Made by a program: the position numbers and the translations under genes
Notes under the pieces: model-generated
What the model saw: only the letters and a program-made list of their open reading frames with translations
The model's database searches: none
Told to the model about the DNA's origin: nothing
Assembly (NCBI GenBank): GCA_040954595.2
Contig: CM082596.2
Coordinates: forward strand, 11,284,001 to 11,348,000
Reading direction: 5' to 3'
Length of the DNA: 64,000 bases
From: Balanoglossus misakiensis
Lineage: Eukaryota > Hemichordata
Part shown: one piece after another, positions 55,032 to 64,000 of the stretch
Numbering within the stretch: the first letter of the stretch is position 1
How the letters are laid out: each line of letters begins with the position of its first letter

Positions 55032-55851
55032 GTTTGTAGTCGTCTTAGTCGTAAAAACATATTTAAGGTGTTGCGCACCTCGAAATAAAGGGTCGTCTGA
55101 TCATGTTTAAATTAATACTGATGATACTATGACTTCTAAACATTTAATCTATGGAATAAAAATTGGGGGTCAACCATCTAGAGTTTTGAAAAAGCGCCCT
55201 TTATCTAGCACCTCTTTCAGATTTTGCCAGGCTCGTAGATTTTTGTAAAATGGCCTCAAAAATAAGAATTTTGGGAGGTTTGTCATATTTTTTCACCATT
55301 GTAGAATCTAAATGTTCTGAATTATTTTATTTTTAGCAATTTTGAGATTGATTCATATTCAGTATGATAATCGCATGTCAATACAACTGTTACATTAAAG
55401 GAAAAGTTCAAATCCGCCTAAAACCACATTGCATTGGTACCTAGTTAAGTTGTCCTCACTTCTGACGCAACATTTTGATGTGCAATGCACGTGTCTGTGA
55501 AATTGACGAATAAAAAAATTGTATACCAGTGCAAAATTAAAAACTCCCTGTGCAGCCATCTTGGCAACTGCATGCTGGGAAAAGTACTCGGATGATGACG
55601 AAAAAGTTTCGGGGTTCCGTGTAGTGCTACCCCGGAATACACTGTTGGGTGCAGACTACAACTATGGAAAAGAGATGCAGAATGTCATGTGATATAGTAG
55701 TGAAAACAAATACACGTTGGTTCACGTATTTCAGCTCTCAGCAATCAGGGTGCATTGAAAGGCCTTGATTGGTGTGATATTCACAATTGATTATTATAAA
55801 TACTTACAGTTGTATACTGTTTTATTTTGTAAATATTGTGTACATTTGCAG
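55032..55851. other. Intron (copy II)
   Basis: As 34804-35623. Confidence 0.45.
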
Positions 55852-55981
55852 CAATGAATCCGTGCGAACACAAACCTTAACCCATGCCGGAATGCTGGTA
55901 CTTGCCAAGCAATCCAGGGATCTTGTACAGGCGTCACATGTCAATGTGCTGGCTGCTACCTGGGCTTCACATGTGAAACAC
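55852..55981 (+). pseudogene. 8-Cys EGF-like exon, frameshifted (copy II)
   Basis: Same one-base insertion as 35624-35753. Confidence 0.75.
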
Positions 55982-56204
55982 GTGAGTACAGTACTTTGTC
56001 ATTTATTAAAAAATCTAAGTGCTGAGGTACATTGTAGTAATAATAGCAGGTGTAGTCATTATCATCATCATCATCATCATCATCTTAAAGTCAGTCATAT
56101 GATCGGTAATAAAAACAGTAAAAAACATAACAGAGAAATAATGAACGTGTACTGGTGTTACCATAGGTAAGTGTTGTATAAAATTTTGAATTCCTGTCTT
56201 CCAG

Positions 56205-56327
56205 TTCCTAATCCATGCTTCACTAGTCCTTGTCTCAATGGAGGTACCTGCCAACAACAGGCAAATTCTTGTACTGCCACCATTGGCATGTGCACAGAGT
56301 GTTACTAGGGAACCAGGTGTGAGACAA
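56205..56327 (+). pseudogene. 8-Cys EGF-like exon with TAG (copy II)
   Basis: Same stop as 35984-36106. Confidence 0.78.
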
Positions 56328-56420
56328 GTAAGTTTGAATCTATAGCAGTTAATAATGATAATTATCATTTTTTTATTATGATTTAAACTTCACTGATGTT
56401 GTACAAACACAAAAATAGAA

Positions 56421-56880
56421 ATAATAATAATAATAATAATAATAATAATTTATTTGTATAGCGTCAGTATCCACAAAAAATGTGATCAATGATGCTTAAA
56501 GCAAAAGTACAATACAACAAATGGCTAAAAAACAGATTTAAAAAGTAAAGTTTTAACATTTGATTTAAAAACAGATAAGTCTGGTGCCTGGCGAATGGTG
56601 AGTGGAAGATTATTCCAAAGAATTGGAGCAGCAACAGTAAAAGCACGATCACCATAACTCTTGGTGCGTGATCGAACAGGGCAGAGTTTGAACTGATCAG
56701 CTGACCTTAAATTGCGACACGGAACATATAGATTAGTCATGCTAGAAAGATAGATTGGACCAAGTTTATGAATGGATTTAAAAATGAGAACTAACATCTT
56801 AAAAACAATACGCTCTGTAACAGGTAGCCAGTGCAACTGATACAAAATTGGAGTGATGTGACAGGTGATTTTTGAACGAG
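56421..56880 (-). mobile_element. 5'-truncated LINE (copy II)
   Basis: As 36200-36665, with an AAT tail one unit longer and a small deletion relative to copy I near 56842. Confidence 0.85.
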
Positions 56881-57117
56881 TAACAATTAGAAAGGGATAG
56901 CAGCTTAGCTCTATTCCGTTTCCAAAGTGTTTGTTCTTTTAAACTACCTGTGCATTTTTTTTATTTATTCTGCTTATGCTAATATGCTAATTTGTTGGTT
57001 TGTCACATCACAATTTTTGTAGGAAACTCACCCCTGGGAATTTTTTTCAGTCACTTACATACATTCATAATCACATGACATTGATGATCATGGAAAATTT
57101 GACCCTTTTCCTTGTAG

Positions 57118-57229
57118 GACTCAACCAGTGTCCACCAAATCCGTGCCATCTGTCAACCGGCTCGAAATTCCTGCTTTGATCTCACCTGCATATGTACTGG
57201 TTGCTACAAAGGTGATAGGTGTGAGATAT
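57118..57229 (+). pseudogene. 8-Cys EGF-like exon with deletion (copy II)
   Basis: Same deletion as 36902-37013. Confidence 0.75.
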
Positions 57230-58395
57230 GTAAGTATACAGCGCAGTCTCTTTTACCTTTTGTCTCTGATGCATTCAAATACTGCATGTTTCCTGAGCAT
57301 AGGTGTAGCCATCACCACAGCAGAGCTTGGAGAGTTCTTGACATCGAATGCAAGATTACACTCTTCCCAATCAAAATCACTTTCGTAGCGCATAATGTCT
57401 TGATTGTCTTAGTTCAAGAAACATTATGCGCGACTGGCCAATTTTACTGCCTTTTGTCAACGCACATCCACTATGGAAATTCTCACTCCAGGCCAGATAG
57501 TGTAAATTTGCATATGAGTCTACAGGTATGCTTGAAGTCAAGTCAAGCATTTGCAAGGAACCCTCCTCCAGTACACAGGTCTTTGATTTCATGAAGGGAA
57601 GCCCTTGCCTCACAGTCACTGCCACATGATCTATGGAGGTGTGAACAACTTGATACCAGCCTAATATAAGTTGTAGGCACAATCACTCCACACACCCTTG
57701 CCATAATTCTGCACAGCCTTGTGAAACACCCGGACTGTTAGACAAAAGATGCTTGTTTTGGACGCTGTCAGACTCAGAGGTGCCAAATTCCTGTTTAACT
57801 TGTCCAGATGTGTTCCATTAATGATCGCTGCGTTCAACCACGTTGCACTTTTCTCGTCTTCTGCGAGATGTTCTAAGGTGTTTGTGACAACTTCACGCAA
57901 AACGCGAGACTTTGCGTTAGTTTATACACAGTTTATTTGCAAATTGGATTATTGGGATTTACCTGGAAATAATGTATGCAAAAGAACATCATTTCAAGAA
58001 AAAACTGGAGTTGCGCGTCCTTCTTTCTCTAGTGTCCATGGTCAAACAAGTGAGTATATACTTTCAAGACACCCTGCAAACAAACAAGCAATCTTCATTC
58101 CGTAGATCTTTAAGCATATTTATGCATTGTAAATTTTGATGTGAAACTTCAAATTTTATTGGTTTTGTTGCCAAACTTCTGAAGAAATGAGGATATTGTT
58201 TGGAAGGGTATTTTATCAGTAGATAACAAATACCATGGCCCTCCATGCAAATACCCACATGGTAAATTAAAACTGTTGCAGGTGTATTTGATTTCCACAT
58301 ATGGATTACATGTGGGATAATATTGGGTGCTGGCAGTTTCAGTAAATGAACTGCTCTATTGCTGAGATAACAATAGGTTGCACTTTTTATTGCAG
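57230..58395. other. Intron, no recognised gene (copy II)
   Basis: As 37014-38179. Confidence 0.35.
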
Positions 58396-58518
58396 TCCAA
58401 GATCCATGCCAGCGAAACAGCTGTCTCAACGGGGCTGTATGTAATGCAGTGGCCAACTCCTGCACGGCATATACCTGTGCCTGTACTGGTTGCTATGAGG
58501 GTAACCGTTGTGAAATAT
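58396..58518 (+). CDS. 8-Cys EGF-like exon, intact (copy II)
   Basis: Same as 38180-38302. Confidence 0.85.
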
Positions 58519-59357
58519 GTAAGTTTCTGACGTACCGTAAATGACAATCTTTTGGGCACTTTCTCTTCACAGCAATTGAATTGTGTGGTAACTTCTCATT
58601 TCTAAAATTTCCCCAAGAGAAAAGAAAGGAAAAGAAAACAGAAATTTCATTTGTATGTCTGTGCAATTTAGGATAGGCACGAACTTGTGAGGAAGTGTAC
58701 GAAGCTGGATGTTTTCATCACTCAAATATACAAGAGTTGCCTCTTGAAGACTAGTGTCTGTAGAGATAATTGTGCATGTGAGGTAATCTCTCCTAAGGTG
58801 GTGCACACATCTGAGTATTAAGTAAAAGAGACGTCCTTAATTATCCTTACTGTTTGGCTTGAAAAATCAATCTTTAATACTAGGTGTTCTGATTAGAGAG
58901 GTGTCCATGAGGTGACTACACCTGTTACTGCCAGTAGTGTTGGACTGGGGCCATCTGTGCCGTAGGTGTGTCGAATTACTGTTTTATGACACAGCGTGGT
59001 ATATAAACCCTCATTTTTGGTATTCTCAATGTGATAGATGGACCCATACACCAATAAATGGGGTGGAAGCATTACAAAGTTTCATCCTTTCAAAATTTGC
59101 TGATGTAGGGTCAAAATTGAGTGTGAGGTGCACGTTAAAAAGGAAAGCCTTCTGTATCATGTTGATGGCACATTTTTTAATTTTTCAAGATTCTTACAGA
59201 AAAATCCTAGCAGCATTATGTTATTTTAAATGTACAGGTTTGAAACAAGGAATGAAGACATTGCTCACATATATAATTTAAACAAAATGAACATCACAAG
59301 TACATGTACAAGTTTTTGACAAGCAGGTCATTGATACTTTCATTTTTGTTTTGGCAG
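58519..59357. other. Intron (copy II)
   Basis: As 38303-39141. Confidence 0.4.
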
Positions 59358-59479
59358 CCATTGATCAGTTATACTCTATGCCTTGTCAAAATGTGGTGGC
59401 ACATGCGTTGCGTGAGACGGCTGTTTCCTGTTTGACTGTATGTGTACCGAATGCTTCACTGGTGCCACATATACAATGC
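59358..59479 (+). pseudogene. 8-Cys EGF-like exon, multiply broken (copy II)
   Basis: Same lesions as 39142-39263, plus loss of the last cysteine (ACATGT to ACATAT). Confidence 0.75.
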
Positions 59480-59774
59480 GTAAGTACAAACCAATATTAT
59501 TTTATTCAATGCAAAACACTTGTTATGTATTATATAATATAAATACGGTACACGTATTAAAGCCCTGGTAACTCAAACTTTGGGCTAGCTTAATGTTATC
59601 ACTATTTTTGTTTTCGGTTGCAACTGTGGTTTCTTGTCACACTCTAAAGGATTTGACAGCATTTGGTTTTTCAAAACAGCCCTTTGGTTGTTGTCATGTA
59701 TACATGTACATGACTGTGGAGTGTAGTTTGTAGATTCTGTAATTTTGACAATATCTTGACTGCACATCCCACAG

Positions 59775-59897
59775 CTGTCAACCAGTGTCAACCCATCCAG
59801 TGTCGGAATGGTGGAAACTGTGTGCTGACGCCCAATTGGTGTACTGAATTCACATGCTCCTGTACAAGCTGTTACTCCGGCGATTTATGTCAGACAT
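59775..59897 (+). CDS. 8-Cys EGF-like exon, intact (copy II)
   Basis: Same as 39559-39681. Confidence 0.85.
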
Positions 59898-60092
59898 GTG
59901 AGTGATTTTAAATTTCAGATGAAGAGGAACATAATAACATAACACATAATCGGCTTGCAGTTGGTTTCTTCCAACCTGTATCAAACAGTGAATAACGACA
60001 CAATTTTGGGGAAATTTATTAAGAATGTGTGTGCCATAAAATGGGATTGTGTATTTGACCAAACAACAACCTGCACCGTATGGTACACTAAG

Positions 60093-60859
60093 CAGGGTTT
60101 TCGCTAAGCGCCGGCCACCGGCCAATTGGCCGGGTACTTGCACTGAACTGGCCGTCTACTTTTCCTTAACCCATTAGGGTTATTTTTATTTTTATACTCT
60201 TTCACGCTCATAAATAAGGGTTCGTACGCTCCTGGAAACTCCTGGAATTTGAAACCCCTCCTGGAAACTCCTGAAATCTCCTGGAAATTCAAAATTTCTC
60301 CTGGAAACTCCTGGAAAACCGCGAGTCACGATCGCATTTCACCGGATCGTGAAACAGTACGCGTTGCCCATTTCACTCGGCGCACCAGTTATTTTTAGGC
60401 AGGCGTCCTATAAATAGTATCATTGACGTAGTAACGCACAAATTGCAACAACTAACGCAGCTCAGCGTTCCGGTCGCAACAAAATATCTAAAACTTGACA
60501 AAAGATGTAGCAACTTTTGTTAGAGGTCATGCCATGTGTCCGCGCGTCTGCAGAATACTTGTACAGACGGCCGCGGCAGACACCCGTGAGATCGATGTTC
60601 AGGGCAATTAGTGATGTCAAAAAGAAGCAAAAAAGGCAGGCGTTTTTTTTTTTTTCAGCAGAACAGTAATTTCCATCAGTAATTTGTCGATTTTATCAGG
60701 ACAGAAATCATTGCTTTAGGGACCGTTCAGTTTTTACGGTGGGGGGGGGGGGGTGTCAACATGATTGGGGGTCAAAGGTCAACATGTCCCCGGCCCCGCA
60801 TAATTGGCCCCCTACTTTGCCAATATGGCCCTCTACTTCAAATTTTAGCGAAACCCCTG
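60093..60859. mobile_element. hAT-like non-autonomous element, copy II only
   Basis: A 767-bp insertion with TIRs CAGGGTTTTCGCTAA and TTAGCGAAACCCCTG, flanked by CACTAAG (60086-60092 and 60860-60866). The empty site is present in copy I, and 767 plus 7 equals the 774-bp offset change. It contains a CTCCTGGAAA-type tandem repeat (60218-60318), a GGCCACCGGCCAATTGGCC region and a G-run near 60741. CAGGG ends suggest hAT; the duplication appears as 7 bp rather than 8. No coding capacity. Confidence 0.9.
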
Positions 60860-61055
60860 CACTAAGACACTATTACACCTGTGTCAAAATTTCATTACTT
60901 TTCTTTTGTTGAACATGGAAGAAATTTGTCACAGTGATGTTCTGTTGACCAACTGAGATTTTTACCACTCAACCCTGACTGCACAAATCTGTTTAAAGTA
61001 TATGTAGTAAATATTAACTGTACACAATTTATATCACTTTCTCTTCTGTGCACAG

Positions 61056-61173
61056 ATTTGAATCCGTGTCAGCCCAACCCTTGTCTAAACAGTGGATTCT
61101 GCCAGCAAGTGTCCTGCACCGAGTTCAGATGCCAGAGTCCGCGCTGTTTTGATCGGAACCACGTGCGCTGAAC
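61056..61173 (+). pseudogene. 8-Cys EGF-like exon, one-base insertion (copy II)
   Basis: Same insertion as 40066-40183 and 41570-41687. Confidence 0.78.
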
Positions 61174-61617
61174 GTAAGCAAACCAGTGTCAGATTTCCCG
61201 CACAAAGTAGAAATCGCTGGGCTTTGTCATTGATATTGTCTCAATAAAGTTGCCTGTGATAGTGCAGCTAACCAAGAGACTTATATGCACTACCGTAGCC
61301 ATGATGAATATTTTCATTGACTCAAATGCTCATCAGTGTGTTGCTATTTTTCCAACCGTAAATTGAAACATCAGAAAGTTATGACATCAACTACCCCCAC
61401 CCCCACCCCACCCCACCCCCAACTAGTAAATATTATAAGATGCTGTAATTATGATATAGATGGTAGCACCAAGCTTGGATCAAGTGGTCTTCATTATCCT
61501 TCACACATGAACATGATCACACGGATGTGCAATCTTCTGACAGTCTGCTACAGATTTCACTTCCCACTCAAGTGTGTAAGACCCTAATGTGATACTTTTC
61601 ATTTCTCTCACCCTTAG

Positions 61618-61740
61618 CGATCAACCAGTGTCTTCTAAACCCATGTCTGAATAACGGAGTGTATCAGCCACTTCAAGGCTCCTGCTCAATCTACACCTGC
61701 AACTGTCCAACCTGCTACACTGGGCAAACATGTGTTACAT
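61618..61740 (+). CDS. 8-Cys EGF-like exon, third Cys replaced (copy II)
   Basis: Same as 40628-40750. Confidence 0.78.
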
Positions 61741-62149
61741 GTAAGTCACAAGTTTTTAGGTCCCATTGGTATGTACCATGGTACCTTATGGGATTGGTTA
61801 CGTCTGTATGTATGGATGGATGGATGGATGTTTGTTCAAATGAAGATGTCATTGCCAAAAATATGCAAATTAGCTGGGAAAATGTGAAATTGGTCAAAAC
61901 TCAAAAACTGGACAACCACTGGTCATATTGATTTGAAAATTGGTATGCATTAACCTTATATCAACCTCATACAATCCTGTATGTTTTGAGCTAATATTAT
62001 CGATTTCCTATTTTTTATGCATTTTTTTGTATTTTTCCATGTTATTGGTAAAAAGTCTTTGAAATTTAGTATGAAGCTTCCTAATGGTTGTCTAAGTAAC
62101 CATAGTTTTATTCAAATTGTTGCAAAATTTGCATATCTATAATTTTGAG

Positions 62150-63030
62150 TAATAGTTGCCATTTTTGGTCAAAAAATGTTTTTCTTTAAAACCTCATGCC
62201 AGATTGCTTTGCAATTTGGTAGGCATATTCGTAGGGGTAACCTAAATAATTTGTTGTAAAAAAATGTGATATTTGCATAAATGTGTTATCGGGGAAACTT
62301 TTGCAATTTTTGTCAAAAATTGTTTTCTCTGAAACCGCTTGTCCTATTGCATTGAACTTTGGCAGCATGTTCCTTGTAGTGATTGAAGTAAGATATTGTA
62401 CAATTTTGGTGATATTTGCATATTTGTGTTTTTGCCACATTTGAACAAATATTTTCTGTGAAACTGCTTGTTGGATTGCTTTGAAATTAGTTTTTTCTCT
62501 GATTGCTTTGAAATTTAGGATATAATTTCATAACACATACCTGTATATGTGCAACTTTTATTCAATTCTGAGATCAGAAAGATTAAATATTTAGCGAGTT
62601 TTTTTGGTAAGTTTCTTTGTTTTTGGTTAGCAAATCTTCTCCTAAACAAATTGTCCAGTTATTTCTAAAGTTACTATTTACAAGGAGTTGTTACCTCAAA
62701 CAAAGACATGTTTACATAACTTAAATAGGCCAGCTGTTACAGAGACCACCAGCTATCAAATTTTAATTACCAGTGGCAGGTCAGTGTGTGTCTGTTCCAG
62801 GACTGACTGAAAGAAGTTGCTTCGCATGTGTATTTGTACAGACAATTTTTGGTCAATTTTTTTTCTAGCACCACTTGTAAGACTGCCAGGACACATGACA
62901 GTTTATTGGGCATGTTCCTTGTTAATGTTTTTACATTCCATATTTCTACATGGTCAGATCATATCTGCTTGCAAATGTCACCTGTAATTTTTATTCTGGT
63001 GTGTCACTGTTTCCGCATAATCCTCAAATG
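62150..63030 (+). repeat. Dispersed repeat (copy II)
   Basis: As 42660-43545. Confidence 0.75.
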
Positions 63031-63580
63031 TCATCAGATATCCGAATGTGATGAAAACAGTGTGTTTTGAGTGTTTTTTAAATGACCTTTTGGGTTAAAA
63101 GTGGCAAAAATGGCAATTTTGTCTTGAAAGGGGTCAATAAGACTGACTTTTTTTGGAATTAGCACCATATTTTACATTGAATGGACTAGTCTAGGACTTT
63201 CCTTACCAAAAATTCTGTTTAATCTTCTGTAACATGTATACTAGTATACATGTAGCTGCCTGATAGTTTGCCCTGTGTGTGTAATTGCTGAGTGACATAA
63301 CGCATTCTGTGATTGGTGCAGTCACGTAACCACCAATCAGATCGCTTGTTGTAAGGAGAACTGCACGACCTTTAACCGCATTAGCATACCTGATTTTTAG
63401 GGCTCGATATTACCTCTGAGGACGCAATATTTAAGTTGAAGTTTTTTTTCTTTTATCATATTAGAGCAAGAAGACTTGTTTTTTATGTAAAAGAAATAGA
63501 CCCTAATATACAGAGTGCATTTTGAAACGATAGGCAGGTCCGGCCCATAGCCTAATTCTTCATTTTTCTGTCATGCGTAG
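63031..63580. other. Intron (copy II)
   Basis: As 43546-44094, including the 22-bp palindrome near 63232-63253. Confidence 0.5.
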
Positions 63581-63696
63581 GAATTGATCAGTGCTAACAA
63601 CCCATGTCAAAATGGCAGCACTTGCCAACCCTAACCTCGTGTGTGGCATTGACGTGCACCTGCCAAGGATGCTATACTGGGAGCGCTGTGAAAATT
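63581..63696 (+). pseudogene. 8-Cys EGF-like exon, several frameshifts (copy II)
   Basis: Same lesions as 44095-44210. Confidence 0.7.
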
Positions 63697-64000
63697 GTCA
63701 GTCAGTTTCTTTTGTCAAATTAATCAATATGTGTGGGACTGTTATACATGTATATAAAACAGAATACTGTGATGGAAAATTCTATAACTTAATGTTTCAG
63801 TGGATATATGACTTAAAGTTAGCAGGATGCAGTGAATTCAACAGAAAGTGTAATTTCCTCTTGTGTGAGCTCTGTGCGACTGTGCCAATGAAAATCTCAC
63901 CACAAACAAAAATGACAGGTATACACTGTATATTAGCAGCTTTGTCTCTGTAATAGCCATAGTGTTTTGAAGTTGAAAACTTGCAAAGTGTGCAGTTTTA

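Larger units (their letters stand above)
51662..64000 (+). repeat. Long segmental duplication, copy II
   Basis: Second copy of 31436-44600, running to the window end. Near-identical, with the differences described for copy I. Junction shares ATTACTG[AT]GTAATC with the copy I edge. Confidence 0.93.

Overview
This is a eukaryotic, repeat-rich and intron-rich window with no prokaryotic gene organisation. Phase-1 EGF-like and ephrin-receptor-like (GCC2/GCC3-type) exons, CR1/L2-group LINEs, Ty3-type LTR elements, TIR transposons and foldback MITEs suggest an invertebrate metazoan. A marine deuterostome (lancelet, hemichordate or echinoderm) is my best guess; the species is inference only.

Layout. 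1-3715 (minus): 5' part of a Ty3/mdg4-type LTR retrotransposon with a PNMA-like Gag, a complete 5' LTR, a tRNA-Pro primer site and a textbook -1 frameshift signal before the protease. 4050-5509: two EGF exons, the second broken. 6215-14397: an 8.2-kb DNA transposon with 32-bp TIRs carrying an intact OTU-type cysteine protease ORF and a frameshifted transposase-like region, with older repeats nested inside. 15040-20165: a large imperfect inverted repeat whose arms hold a 21-bp minisatellite and CTCF-like motifs; a long-TIR MITE with a 9-bp TSD lies at its left edge. 17399-31431: about 2.8 tandem copies of a 3,749-bp unit, each full unit with one intact EGF exon; copy 2 carries a nearly pristine 3.5-kb LINE. 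31436-44600 and 51662-end: two copies of a long segment about 20.2 kb apart, holding ephrin-like exons followed by 8-cysteine EGF-like exons. 44600-51660, between them: a decayed Ty3 fragment, one intact EGF exon, a dispersed repeat, a decayed LINE and one more broken ephrin-like exon.

Functional reading. The host exons look like the remains of a large secreted or cell-surface protein: ephrin-like modules, then a run of EGF-like modules with eight instead of six cysteines. Splice sites are well kept, but many exons have nonsense codons, frameshifts or lost cysteines. Most lesions are shared between the two 20-kb copies, so decay mainly preceded duplication. The intact open frames are chiefly in mobile elements (LINE ORF, Gag, OTU protein). 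Later changes (LINE in one 3.7-kb unit, hAT-like MITE in one 20-kb copy, 1,504-bp tandem duplication in the other) give a relative chronology. I cannot tell a true tandem duplication from two haplotypes placed in series.
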